Shown: one piece after another, positions 54,200 to 63,469 of the stretch
Numbering within the stretch: position 1 is the first letter of the stretch
How the letters are laid out: every line of letters begins with the position of its first letter
Assembly: GCF_003432035.1 (NCBI RefSeq)
Contig: NZ_QOHO01000023.1
Location: 56,431-120,430, forward strand
Reading direction: 5' to 3'
Length of the DNA: 64,000 bases
Source: Lacrimispora amygdalina
GTDB lineage: Bacteria; Bacillota; Clostridia; Lachnospirales; Lachnospiraceae
Notes under the pieces: model-generated
Databases searched by the model: none
Told to the model about the DNA's origin: nothing
What the model saw: only the letters and a program-made list of their open reading frames with translations
Made by a program: the position numbers and the translations under genes

Positions 54200-56197
54200 T
54201 TAAAAAATCAAGCTTCCAATCTGGTACACCATAACAGCAAATATCCAGGCAACTGCCAGCTGAAAAAACACCATTCCAAGAGTCCATCTCAGTGATCCGG
54301 TTTCTTTCTTTATGGTAGCAACTGCTGCAATACACGGGGAATAAAGAAGGCAGAAAATCATCAGTGCATATGCATTCACACCGCCAAACCCCACACTTCC
54401 CAGTAATCCGGACAATTCACCCATTCCTGCTGCCGAATTAATATTGCTGATTCCAAATAATACGGAAAAGCTGGAAACAACCACTTCCTTTGCGGATAGC
54501 CCTGAGATAAGCGCAACAGCTATTCTCCAGTCTCCAAGCCCTGCAGGAGTAAGAACCGGAATTAAAACTCTGCCGATCATCGCTGCGAAGCTTTGTGAAA
54601 CATCCGTGACAAATCCGTTTAATCCGGTATTTAGTACAAACCAGAGCACGATGGAAGCCAAAAATATGGTAGTACCCGCTTTCCCGAGGTAATCCTTAAC
54701 CTTATCCCACACATAGATGGCAACGGTTCTTGCATTGGGTGTCTTATATTCCGGCAATTCAATTAAAAGTGTATCCTCTTCCTGTGATTTTATTATCTTA
54801 TGAGTCACATGAGCAATTATAATTGCAACCAGAAGTCCGATTAAATACAAAGAATAAGCTGCAATCAGCGCGTGTTCCGGAAAAAACATCTCCGAAAATA
54901 AGACGTAAATGGGAAGTCTGGCAGAGCAGGACATAAAAGGTGTAATGAGTATTGTCCTTCGCCTGTCCCTTTCACTGGGCAGCGCTCTTGCTGCCATTAC
55001 AGCCGGCACCGTACAGCCAAACCCTAAAAGCATGGGAAGAAACGCTTTACCGGAAAGTCCCACTCTCCCCATAATTTCATTCATAACATAAGCAACTCTC
55101 GCCATATAACCGCTGTCTTCCAAAAAAGCCAGTGCGAGAAACAGAATAAAAATATTAGGCAGAAACGTGAGGATTCCTCCTACACCTGCAACAATTCCAT
55201 CAACTACCAGAGAAGTGATCCAGTCAGCCGCATGGATCCCTGTCATCAGCTGAAACATAAACGTAGATAAATGGTCCAGGGCAATCTCAAAATATCCCTT
55301 TAAGAAATCTCCCACTGTAAACGTCAGAAAAAACACCATGGCCATAATACCAAGAAACAGAGGAACTCCCCAGAACGGATGGGTTAAATAAGCATCTATC
55401 TTATCCGTCATTGCCGCCTTCTGTTCTTTATTTACGAGACACTCATGAATAACCCCTTCTATATAATCATATTTCTCATTAATAATCTCTTTTTCATAAT
55501 TATGGTCAATAATATTGCTTAAATCAACCGGATGATCATTTGCAACCTCTTCATCATATTCCAGAAACTTGATCGCATGCCACCTTAGATTCCTAAGCTT
55601 TCCATAATGGGCTTTCAGCACTGTTTCCACTTTGGATATCTTATTCTCAATCCGGGGCGAGTACGTAACCACAACACCCTGGGGCCCTTCCTCATAATGA
55701 TGAACAACTGCATGCATAAGCACATCAAGACCGGTCCGTTTCCTTGCAGATACCGGTACTACAGGAATATTCCCAAGCATCTCCGGCAGTCGGTGAAGAT
55801 CAATCTCCATGCCTCTGTCTTCCACAATATCCATCATGTTAAGTGCCAGAATTACAGGCTTTTTCAGTTCCAGAAGCTGAAGTGTCAAATATAAATTACG
55901 CTCCAGAGAGGAAGCATCCACAACGTTAATAATCACATCAACCGATTCATCTTCCAGACACTTTCTCGTAACAATCTCTTCTATTGTATAGCTGGTCAGA
56001 CTGTAGATTCCCGGTGTATCAATCACCCGTATGGACTGGCCTTTGTAGCTGGTCTCCCCTTCCACGCGCTCTACCGTAACCCCCGGCCAGTTTGCCACTT
56101 TCAGCCTTGCACCGGTAAACGCGTTAAATAAGGTTGTCTTTCCGCAGTTTGGATTGCCGACAAATGCAACACGGATCATTCTGCTGTCATCATTCAT
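54200..56197 (-). CDS. feoB: Ferrous iron transporter B
   Basis: GTP-gated Fe(II) importer, 665 residues. The G domain has GNPNCGKTTLFNAFTG, WPGVTVE, DTPGIYSLT and NMMD. The membrane core carries two Gate motifs (LGFGCTVPAVMAARALPSER; LLYSPCIAAVATIKKETGS). It is slightly shorter than the E. coli protein at the C-terminus, as is usual in clostridia. It overlaps feoA by 8 nt and is under the Fur box upstream. Confidence 0.96.
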   Translation of the reverse strand: MNDDSRMIRVAFVGNPNCGKTTLFNAFTGARLKVANWPGVTVERVEGETSYKGQSIRVIDTPGIYSLTSYTIEEIVTRKCLEDESVDVIINVVDASSLERNLYLTLQLLELKKPVILALNMMDIVEDRGMEIDLHRLPEMLGNIPVVPVSARKRTGLDVLMHAVVHHYEEGPQGVVVTYSPRIENKISKVETVLKAHYGKLRNLRWHAIKFLEYDEEVANDHPVDLSNIIDHNYEKEIINEKYDYIEGVIHECLVNKEQKAAMTDKIDAYLTHPFWGVPLFLGIMAMVFFLTFTVGDFLKGYFEIALDHLSTFMFQLMTGIHAADWITSLVVDGIVAGVGGILTFLPNIFILFLALAFLEDSGYMARVAYVMNEIMGRVGLSGKAFLPMLLGFGCTVPAVMAARALPSERDRRRTILITPFMSCSARLPIYVLFSEMFFPEHALIAAYSLYLIGLLVAIIIAHVTHKIIKSQEEDTLLIELPEYKTPNARTVAIYVWDKVKDYLGKAGTTIFLASIVLWFVLNTGLNGFVTDVSQSFAAMIGRVLIPVLTPAGLGDWRIAVALISGLSAKEVVVSSFSVLFGISNINSAAGMGELSGLLGSVGFGGVNAYALMIFCLLYSPCIAAVATIKKETGSLRWTLGMVFFQLAVAWIFAVMVYQIGSLIF

Positions 56198-56423
56198 GGC
56201 CGGTCTCCTCCTTTATCTCGATTCCCTCTGAGATCTTCCTTCCCAGAGCCAGACGAGTCCCCCTGACCTTTATGATCACGGTGCCGCTTCCCTTTTTATT
56301 TAACAGGGTAACCGGCGTCATCTCATTGACGCCTAACGCTTCCAGCCTTCTTGTAATGGCATCTTTCACCATAACACTGTATACAATGTAGGTCTTTCCG
56401 ATATCTCCTTCATGAAGCTTCAT
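56190..56423 (-). CDS. feoA: Ferrous iron transport protein A
   Basis: A 77-residue SH3-like protein that assists FeoB. IGKTYIVYSVMVKDAITRRL, EALGVNEMTPVTLLNKKGSG and RGTRLALGRKIS follow the family pattern. The ATG at 56423 has GAGGAG upstream and fits the family N-terminus. The longer frame from 56489 runs toward the promoter and is rejected. Confidence 0.93.
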   Translation of the reverse strand: MKLHEGDIGKTYIVYSVMVKDAITRRLEALGVNEMTPVTLLNKKGSGTVIIKVRGTRLALGRKISEGIEIKEETGHE

Positions 56424-56497
56424 AATAATCTCCTCTGAATGCAGCCGGTTCCATAACCGGCGCACCAGGGTCCTCTCCCTGGATTGCATCCATAGAG

Positions 56498-56526
56498 ATT
56501 TTACACTTGTTGAGAATCATTGTCAA
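56498..56526 (-). promoter_or_regulatory. Sigma-A promoter of feoAB
   Basis: On the minus strand a perfect TTGACA, 17-nt spacer and TAAAAT, about 75 nt before the feoA start. Confidence 0.8.
56511..56525. promoter_or_regulatory. Fur box overlapping the feoAB promoter
   Basis: TGAGAATCATTGTCA matches the 7-1-7 Fur consensus TGATAATNATTATCA at all but two positions and lies within a 21-nt dyad (56508-56528, one mismatch). It covers the -35, so iron-loaded Fur would block transcription. Confidence 0.8.
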
Positions 56527-56554
56527 CATTATCTGCATGCCTTAGAAATATTTT

Positions 56555-58540
56555 TCACTGACTGATGTCATTTAGCATCTTTTTCACCTGTACCATACGG
56601 TCACGCAGCTTCGCTGCCTCTTCGAAATTCAGTTCTGCTGCAGCCTGGTGCATCTTTTTTGTCAATTCCTTTGAGAGCTTCTCCAGTTCCTTCGCATCCA
56701 TGGATTCAGGATCCTTTTTAAATTCCTTTTCATCGGCTGCTGCAGCCTTTGATATGGCAATCAGATCGCGGACTGCTTTTTTAATGGTAGTAGGAGTAAT
56801 TCCATGCTCTTCATTATAACGTTCCTGAATCGCTCTTCTCCGGTTGGTCTCTTCAATTGCCACTCTCATGGAATCCGTCATATTATCTGCATACATGATC
56901 ACGTGACCTTCCGAGTTTCTGGCAGCCCTTCCTATGGTCTGTATGAGAGAAGTTTCTGAACGGAGAAATCCTTCCTTATCCGCATCCAGAATGGCCACCA
57001 GCGTAATCTCAGGAATGTCAAGACCTTCCCTTAAAAGGTTAATTCCTACCAGGACATCGAAAACATCAAGACGCATATCACGGATAATTTCCGAGCGTTC
57101 CAGAGTATCAATATCGGAATGGAGGTACTTTACCCGGATTCCAACCTCCCTCATATAATCCGTCAGATCCTCTGCCATACGCTTGGTCAAAGTGGTTATC
57201 AGAATCTTATTCTTCTTTTCCACTTCTTTATTGACCTCAGCAATCAGATCATCAATCTGTCCTTCCACCGGACGAACGTCAATCTCAGGATCCAGTAGTC
57301 CGGTTGGCCGAATGATCTGTTCCACTCTTAACAGTTCGTGCTGTGATTCGTAAACAGAAGGAGTTGCTGAAACAAACATCATCTGGTTAATCTTGGATTC
57401 GAATTCTTCAAAATTCAATGGCCGGTTATCAAGCGCTGAGGGAAGGCGGAATCCAAAATTCACAAGAGTGGTTTTTCTTGAACGGTCACCGGCGTACATT
57501 CCTCTCACCTGGGGCAGAGTGATGTGGGACTCGTCCACAATGATTAAAAAATCATCGGGGAAATAATCAATTAAGGTGTAAGGCGGCTCTCCCGGTTTCC
57601 CCCCGGTCAGATGTCTGGAATAATTCTCAATTCCGGAACAGAAGCCGGTCTCTTTCATCATTTCCACATCAAAATTAGTCCGCTCAGAGATTCTCTGGGC
57701 CTCTAAAAGCTTGTCTTCACTTTTAAAATACTCCACCTGCTCCTTTAGCTCCGCAAGAATCGTCGAAGCTGCATGCTCCATCTTCTCTTTGGAAACAACA
57801 TAATGGGAAGCGGGAAATACCGCAATATGGCCCAGTTCTGCCCGGATCTCTCCTGTCAGTGTGTCAATTTCCGTGATCCGGTCAACCTCATCACCAAAGA
57901 ATTCCACACGGTAAGCTTCGCTGCCGGAATAGGAAGGAAAAATCTCCACCACATCACCCCGGACGCGAAACGTACCACGCCTGAAATCCATATCATTCCG
58001 GTCATACTGAATATCGATCAGCTTATGAATCACTTCATCCCGGTCCTTTATCATGCCGGGCCGTAAGGATATCACCATCTCCTGATAATCAATGGGGCTG
58101 CCCAGTCCATAAATGCAGGAAACCGAAGCAACGATAATCACATCTTTGCGCTCTGACAATGCCGCAGTGGCGGAATGGCGCAGCTTATCGATCTCATCAT
58201 TGATGGAGGAATCCTTTTCAATGTAAGTATCGGTAGATGGTACGTATGCTTCGGGCTGGTAATAATCGTAATAGGAAACAAAATACTCCACTGCATTCTC
58301 CGGAAAGAACTCCTTGAATTCTCCGTAAAGCTGTGCAGCAAGAGTTTTGTTGTGAGCAATAATCAATGTAGGCTTCTGCAATTCCTGTATGACATTCGCC
58401 ATGGTAAAGGTCTTTCCAGAGCCGGTAACTCCCAGTAAGGTCTGAAACTGATTGCCCTCCTTAAATCCTCTCACAAGCTGGTCTATAGCCTGGGGCTGAT
58501 CGCCGGTGGGGGCAAATTCTGAATGCAACTGAAACTCCAT
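56555..58540 (-). CDS. uvrB: Excinuclease ABC subunit B
   Basis: DNA damage-recognition helicase of nucleotide excision repair, 661 residues. Walker [16 protein letters not shown], the beta-hairpin [24 protein letters not shown] ([12 protein letters not shown]), helicase motif [12 protein letters not shown] and the C-terminal UVR domain ([20 protein letters not shown]) are intact. uvrA is not in the window. An AAGGAGG site precedes ATG at 58540. Confidence 0.97.
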   Translation of the reverse strand: MEFQLHSEFAPTGDQPQAIDQLVRGFKEGNQFQTLLGVTGSGKTFTMANVIQELQKPTLIIAHNKTLAAQLYGEFKEFFPENAVEYFVSYYDYYQPEAYVPSTDTYIEKDSSINDEIDKLRHSATAALSERKDVIIVASVSCIYGLGSPIDYQEMVISLRPGMIKDRDEVIHKLIDIQYDRNDMDFRRGTFRVRGDVVEIFPSYSGSEAYRVEFFGDEVDRITEIDTLTGEIRAELGHIAVFPASHYVVSKEKMEHAASTILAELKEQVEYFKSEDKLLEAQRISERTNFDVEMMKETGFCSGIENYSRHLTGGKPGEPPYTLIDYFPDDFLIIVDESHITLPQVRGMYAGDRSRKTTLVNFGFRLPSALDNRPLNFEEFESKINQMMFVSATPSVYESQHELLRVEQIIRPTGLLDPEIDVRPVEGQIDDLIAEVNKEVEKKNKILITTLTKRMAEDLTDYMREVGIRVKYLHSDIDTLERSEIIRDMRLDVFDVLVGINLLREGLDIPEITLVAILDADKEGFLRSETSLIQTIGRAARNSEGHVIMYADNMTDSMRVAIEETNRRRAIQERYNEEHGITPTTIKKAVRDLIAISKAAAADEKEFKKDPESMDAKELEKLSKELTKKMHQAAAELNFEEAAKLRDRMVQVKKMLNDISQ

Positions 58541-58634
58541 ACGTTCTTTTTACCTCCTTGGTGACAATATCGTACCAAGATTATAACATAGCAAAGATAA
58601 AAAGTATAGGCAGGGAAGGAACATTTGTTCTGAT

Positions 58635-59903
58635 TTATTTTTGGTAAACTGCTTCCTCTTCTGAGCTTACAATCCGGCCGGTTACTGCGCAGGCTGCTGC
58701 GGTTTTAGGTGAAGCCAGATATATTTCCACCCTGGAAGTTCCCATTCTCCCGAGGAAATTCCTGTTATTGGTAGCCACTACCCGTTCCCCGTCGCTTAAT
58801 ATTCCTCCGGTTCTGCCGCAGCATAAACCGCACCCCGGATGGGTGATTATGGCACCTGCATCAGAAAGGATCTCCATAATCCCCTGTTCCATGGCTTCCT
58901 GATAAACCTTCCGGCTGGCAGGTGTTATGATAAGCTTTACATAATCTGCTACTTTTCTTCCCTTTAACACCTCCGCTGCTGCTGCCAGATCCTCCAGACG
59001 GCCGTTGGTACAGGAACCGATGAATACCTGATCAATCACAATCCCCTTCAGTTCACTGACCGGCTTAATTTTATCCACCTGGGAAGGACATGCCATGACT
59101 GGAACAAAATCCTCTGCGTTGTACCGGATTACTCTTTTGTATACCGCATCCTCATCTCCGGTGAGACTCTTCTGGTAATCGCTTAGCTGTATCTCACAAT
59201 ACTCAGCTGTTTTCTCATCCGGCGTAAACAGGGCACATTTTGCACCTGCTTCAACAGCCATATTGGCGATGGTCATACGGCTTGCCACTGACATCTCCTC
59301 CACGGTGCTTCCTGTAAATTCAAGAGCCAGATAAGTTGCGCCGTCAGCACCTAAATCCCCGATCAGGCGAAGGATAATATCCTTAGACATCACATGATCG
59401 GGAAGTCTGCCTTCAATAACCACCTTTATGGTCTCCGGCACTTTGATCCACATGGTGCCGGTACCCAGAATACTTGCCATCTCCGTATAACCGATTCCCG
59501 ATGAAAATGCCCCCACGCAGCCATATGTAGTAGTATGGCTGTCTGTGCCAAATACCACATCTCCCGGTTTAACATAGCCGGCTTCCGTCATCAGCTGGTG
59601 ACAGATTCCATCGCTTCTGTGCACATGCTTCATGCCGTATTTTGCTGCAAATGCATCTCCGATCCGGAAATGCCTGGTATCATCTAACTGGCTGGCAGGA
59701 ACCAGATGGTCATAGATCAAAACAGCTTTGTCCGGATCCCAGAGCTTTTTAAATCCCATCTCCTCAAATTTATCTGCTACAAAGGGAATGAAAATGTCAT
59801 GTATCATCACCCGGTCTGCTTTCACAGTTACGATATCTCCCGGTTTTACATTTTGCGCACCTGTATTATGCCTTATTATTTTCTCAATGATTGTACTTCC
59901 CAT
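58635..59903 (-). CDS. Aconitase-family hydro-lyase, large subunit (LeuC/HacA/DmdA type), pair 1
   Basis: A 422-residue iron-sulfur hydro-lyase large subunit. It has GTDSHTTTYGCVGAFSSGIG, the cluster cysteine motifs FIGSCTNGR and HPGCGLCCGRTGG, and ATNNRNFLGRMG. By family it isomerises or hydrates 2-alkylmalates. It is annotated by homology as 3-isopropylmalate dehydratase, but GICHQLM, as in homoaconitase or dimethylmalate dehydratase types, and the absence of leuA/leuB leave the substrate open. The cognate small subunit is 10 nt upstream. Confidence 0.85.
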   Translation of the reverse strand: MGSTIIEKIIRHNTGAQNVKPGDIVTVKADRVMIHDIFIPFVADKFEEMGFKKLWDPDKAVLIYDHLVPASQLDDTRHFRIGDAFAAKYGMKHVHRSDGICHQLMTEAGYVKPGDVVFGTDSHTTTYGCVGAFSSGIGYTEMASILGTGTMWIKVPETIKVVIEGRLPDHVMSKDIILRLIGDLGADGATYLALEFTGSTVEEMSVASRMTIANMAVEAGAKCALFTPDEKTAEYCEIQLSDYQKSLTGDEDAVYKRVIRYNAEDFVPVMACPSQVDKIKPVSELKGIVIDQVFIGSCTNGRLEDLAAAAEVLKGRKVADYVKLIITPASRKVYQEAMEQGIMEILSDAGAIITHPGCGLCCGRTGGILSDGERVVATNNRNFLGRMGTSRVEIYLASPKTAAACAVTGRIVSSEEEAVYQK

Positions 59904-59913
59904 TGCCCCCTCC

Positions 59914-60405
59914 TTAATCCAGTCCGTTCCGTTTTCTCATGGCTTTTACAAGTCCGCCTGCATTTATAATATCTACCAGGTTCTGAGGCAGTGATGCGAT
60001 CTCATAAAATCTGCCCTGATATTCCACATGCTCATTTACCGTAACTTTAATGGTATCCCCTTCCGTCATATCATCATACAAATCCGGCTGTTCAATGAGA
60101 AGAAGCCCATTGTTAATGGAATTGCGGAAGAATATTCTGGCAAAGGATTTGGCAATTACACATTTCACACCCAGAGCTTTAATAATCTCAGGCGCCTGCT
60201 CTCTTGATGATCCGCAGCCAAAGTTTTTTCCAGCTACAACGATATCACCTTCTTTTATCCTGCCTGCCAGTTCCGGCCGGAGAGGGCTAAATCCGTACTG
60301 CTTCATCTCCTCTATGGTTTTAAGCGCCAGATATTCCGTGGGGATAATGATGTCCGTATCGATATCATCTCCCAGAACCCAGACTTTTCCTGTAAATGTC
60401 TCCAT
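59914..60405 (-). CDS. Aconitase-family hydro-lyase, small subunit (LeuD/DmdB type), pair 1
   Basis: A 163-residue swivelling subunit. GDDIDTDIIIPTEYLALKTI, GKNFGCGSSREQAPEIIKAL and AKSFARIFFRNSINNGLLLI are the family blocks. The substrate-specificity loop after the DTD-II motif reads YLAL here, different from YLLL in the second pair. Small-before-large order is seen in archaeal and clostridial types. Confidence 0.87.
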   Translation of the reverse strand: METFTGKVWVLGDDIDTDIIIPTEYLALKTIEEMKQYGFSPLRPELAGRIKEGDIVVAGKNFGCGSSREQAPEIIKALGVKCVIAKSFARIFFRNSINNGLLLIEQPDLYDDMTEGDTIKVTVNEHVEYQGRFYEIASLPQNLVDIINAGGLVKAMRKRNGLD

Positions 60406-60426
60406 TCTTATTTCCTTTCCCCTTCG

Positions 60427-61668
60427 CTATGCAAGCGTAATTTCCCCGGCAATCGCTGATGCCGTCACAGTGGCAGCAGAACCTAAGTATACCTTGGAAC
60501 TGGGATGACCTGCCCTTCCTTTAAAATTACGGGTCCCCGTACTGATCAGAACCTCATTCTCACCAATTACCCCCTGGCAGCTTCCCCAGCAGACGCTGCA
60601 GTTGGGATTCATCACTATGGCTCCGGATTCCATGAAGATATCAATGAGTCCTTCTTTTAACGCCTGTTTGTATACGAAAAGACTTGCCGGAACGACTAAA
60701 AACCGGACGTTTTCCGCTACCTTTTTTCCCTTGATAATCCCCGCACCGATCCTCAGTTCTTCAATCCGCCCATTGTTGCAGGAGCCTAAAAATGCCTCAT
60801 CAATTTTTACTCCGCAAACCTCTTTTGCAGGAACCACATCATCTACAAAATCCGGTCTTGCAATCACAGGTTCTATGGTTGACAAATCAATCGTATATTC
60901 CCTTGCATAAACCGCATCAGGATCACTTTTGTATACAGCCTTTGGTTTTCTTCCCCATTCTTCCAGATATTCCAGTGCGGTTTCATCCGCCTCAAAGATG
61001 CCTGTCTTGGCCCCTGCCTCAACCGATAAATTGCATAAAACCATACGGTCATTGACACTCAGCGTCTTTGCTCCCTCTCCGCAAAATTCCATCACCTGAT
61101 AGTTGCAGCCATTGGCTCCGATCTGTCCGATGATAGTAAGCATTAAATCTCTTGGATAAACGCCGTCAGGAAGCTTTCCGACCAGATTGAATTTAACAGA
61201 TTCCGGGACCAGTACCCAGGAGGTGCCGGTAACCATTCCGTAAAGGAAGTCTGTACATCCCACTCCTGTGCCGAAAGCACCTAACGCACCGTAGGTACAG
61301 GTATGGCTGTCAGCACCAAAGATCAGTTCTCCGGGACAGACATAATTTTCCATCATAATCTGATGACATACACCCTTCCCCTCCCAGAAATCAATCTTAT
61401 GCTCTCTGGCAAAATCTCTCATCTTCTTCTGGGCTGCAGCCGTCTTCGGATTGTCTGCAGGCACATTGTGATCCACAATAAAGACCAGTTTGCCTGGATC
61501 AGCAATGCGGGGTTTTGTCAGCTTGTTATGATACATGTCAACCGTTAAATGGGTTGTTCCGTCATTGCTCATCAGGCGGTCTAAATTAACAGTATGAATA
61601 TCACCCGGTTTAACATGATCCACACCGGCAGCAGCCGCTATGATTTTCTCTGCGATTGTCATTCCCAT
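60427..61668 (-). CDS. Aconitase-family hydro-lyase, large subunit, pair 2
   Basis: A 413-residue paralogue of the gene at 58635. GADSHTCTYGALGAFGTGVG and the Fe-S cysteine motifs FLGSCNNGR and NPNCSVCWGSCQG are present, as is STGTRNFKGRAGHPSSKVYL. It shares only moderate similarity with pair 1, for example HNVPADNPKTAAAQ versus DHLVPASQLDDTRH. A different 2-alkylmalate substrate is likely. Co-transcribed with pair 1. Confidence 0.85.
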   Translation of the reverse strand: MGMTIAEKIIAAAAGVDHVKPGDIHTVNLDRLMSNDGTTHLTVDMYHNKLTKPRIADPGKLVFIVDHNVPADNPKTAAAQKKMRDFAREHKIDFWEGKGVCHQIMMENYVCPGELIFGADSHTCTYGALGAFGTGVGCTDFLYGMVTGTSWVLVPESVKFNLVGKLPDGVYPRDLMLTIIGQIGANGCNYQVMEFCGEGAKTLSVNDRMVLCNLSVEAGAKTGIFEADETALEYLEEWGRKPKAVYKSDPDAVYAREYTIDLSTIEPVIARPDFVDDVVPAKEVCGVKIDEAFLGSCNNGRIEELRIGAGIIKGKKVAENVRFLVVPASLFVYKQALKEGLIDIFMESGAIVMNPNCSVCWGSCQGVIGENEVLISTGTRNFKGRAGHPSSKVYLGSAATVTASAIAGEITLA

Positions 61669-61670
61669 AC

Positions 61671-62150
61671 CTAATCCTCCTTATTTAAAGATGCAATCAG
61701 GCCGCCCTGATTCAAAATATTCTGCATGTATTCAGGAAGCTTTGTACAGGAGTACTCTTTTTTGTTAGCCCTTACAATTCCTTCTGACAAAGAAAGCTCC
61801 ATGACATCTCCGGTACTCACTTCATCCGGAAGTTCTTTGCAGACAATCACCGGGAGCCCTATATTAATTGCATTTCGAAAGAAAATTCTGGCAAATGATT
61901 TTGCTATCACCGCTTCCACCCCCAGAGCCTTTAATACTCCCGGTGCCTGCTCTCTCGATGAACCGCAGCCAAAATTCTCCCCTCCCACTACGTAATCTCC
62001 CGCTTTTACTTTCTTTGGAAACTCAGGATCAAGAGATTCAAATGTATGTACTTTCATTTCTTCCAGATCAGGCAATAAAAGATACTGGGAGCCTATAATC
62101 TGATCTGTATCAAGATCATTATGAAATTTAAAAATTGTACCTGACGGCAT
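61671..62150 (-). CDS. Aconitase-family hydro-lyase, small subunit, pair 2
   Basis: A 159-residue small subunit (FKFHNDLDTDQIIGSQYLLL, GGENFGCGSSREQAPGVLKA, AKSFARIFFRNAINIGLPVI). The ATG at 62150 has AGGAGG 7 nt upstream; the frame back to 62180 is rejected. First gene of the four-gene operon. The start of the next gene is 3 nt after its stop. Confidence 0.87.
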   Translation of the reverse strand: MPSGTIFKFHNDLDTDQIIGSQYLLLPDLEEMKVHTFESLDPEFPKKVKAGDYVVGGENFGCGSSREQAPGVLKALGVEAVIAKSFARIFFRNAINIGLPVIVCKELPDEVSTGDVMELSLSEGIVRANKKEYSCTKLPEYMQNILNQGGLIASLNKED

Positions 62151-62344
62151 AAGGTTTCCTCCTGCTTTAAAGTAATACATATTCTTTTTTTTATTTTACC
62201 ACAGCCATTTATATAATAATAATACATGATATGAATATTTACTATAACATAAGATTATACTGTATTTGTTTCATCCGCCATTGTAAATCCGGCACATTTA
62301 GTATATCATATTTTTTATACCATCAATCATCAGGAGGACATTTT

Positions 62345-63373
62345 ATGTACAGCTTTAATAATGATTACAGCGAAGGCGCGCATCCAAAGATCCTGGAGGC
62401 GGTCACCCGGACCAATCTGGATCAGAACGGCGGCTACGGAATTGACGGACACTGCGCTCATGCCAGAGAGATGATCAGGCAGGAAATCGGGCGCCAGGAC
62501 GCTGATGTTCATTTTATTGTGGGAGGAACCCAAACCAATTTAATTACCATCGGAACAGCTCTTAAACCGTGGCAGGCGGTGATCTGTGTAGCTCAGGGAC
62601 ATATTAATGTTCACGAAACCGGTGCAATAGAAGCAACCGGCCATAAAGTTCTGGCTATGCCCGGTAAAGACGGAAAACTGACTCCTGATGATATCATTCA
62701 GGCGTTACAGCATCATGCAGACGAACATATGGTCCAGCCCAAAATGGTCTATATCTCCAATTCTACAGAAATCGGAACCCAGTATTCCAAGACAGAACTG
62801 GAAGAAATCCACAGCCTGTGTCTGGAAAAGAACCTCTATCTCTTTTTAGACGGCGCCCGCCTGGGATCTGCACTGACCAGTGCAGTAAACGACTTAACGG
62901 TAAAGGATATCGCTGCTTTAACCGATGTTTTTTATATTGGCGGAACAAAAGCCGGTGCTTTGTTCGGCGAAGCCCTGATCATCAGCCATCCGGATTTAAA
63001 ACCGGATTTCCGCTTCATGATGAAGCAGCGCGGCGCGCTGCTGGCAAAAGGCTGGCTCTTAGGCATTCAGTTTGAGGAGCTGTTTACGGACAACCTCTAC
63101 TATGAACTGGCTTCCCATGCCAATGCCATGGCTGATATCTTAAGAAAAGGAATTGATGACTGCGGCTATTCCTTTGCTTCCCCTTCATTCACCAACCAGC
63201 TGTTTCCCATATTTCCTGAAAGTGTAATAGAAAAGCTCAAAGAAGAATTTATATTTTCTATTCAGGAAAAAGGAACTGACGGACATCTGGTCATTCGTCT
63301 GGTTACCTCCTGGGCGACCAGGGAAGACGAATGCAGACACTTTCTAAGTGTACTTAAAACCTGCTCCATGTGA
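62345..63373 (+). CDS. Threonine aldolase-like beta-eliminating lyase
   Basis: A 342-residue PLP enzyme of the low-specificity L-threonine aldolase group, which splits L-threonine or allo-threonine to glycine and acetaldehyde. The N-terminal FNNDYSEGAHPKILEAV, HFIVGGTQTNL and LFLDGARLGSAL are typical, as is YIGGTKAGALFGEALI with the PLP-binding Lys in GGTK. The ATG at 62345 has AGGAGG upstream; the ORF can be read back to 62231 but without a ribosome site. It is divergent from the hydro-lyase operon. Confidence 0.9.
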   Translation: MYSFNNDYSEGAHPKILEAVTRTNLDQNGGYGIDGHCAHAREMIRQEIGRQDADVHFIVGGTQTNLITIGTALKPWQAVICVAQGHINVHETGAIEATGHKVLAMPGKDGKLTPDDIIQALQHHADEHMVQPKMVYISNSTEIGTQYSKTELEEIHSLCLEKNLYLFLDGARLGSALTSAVNDLTVKDIAALTDVFYIGGTKAGALFGEALIISHPDLKPDFRFMMKQRGALLAKGWLLGIQFEELFTDNLYYELASHANAMADILRKGIDDCGYSFASPSFTNQLFPIFPESVIEKLKEEFIFSIQEKGTDGHLVIRLVTSWATREDECRHFLSVLKTCSM

Positions 63374-63416
63374 TGAAAAAGCCCTTAAGAAACAGGCAAT
63401 CTGATTGCTTGATATG

Positions 63417-63469
63417 CTCCCTTCTAGGTAGACAAGTGAAATAATAAAACTTGTTTATCTAGAAGGGAG
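63417..63469. repeat. Hairpin at the left end of the IS3-like element
   Basis: A 20-bp imperfect inverted repeat (CTCCCTTCTAGGTAGACAAG and its near complement) around a 13-nt loop. TGCTCCC at 63415 may be the start of the IS terminal repeat. The right end is outside the window. Confidence 0.55.

Noticed and set aside
62151..62344. T-box or other riboswitch upstream of the LeuD-LeuC-type operon
   Set aside because: The leader is short and AT-rich, with no T-box sequence or stable alternative hairpins.
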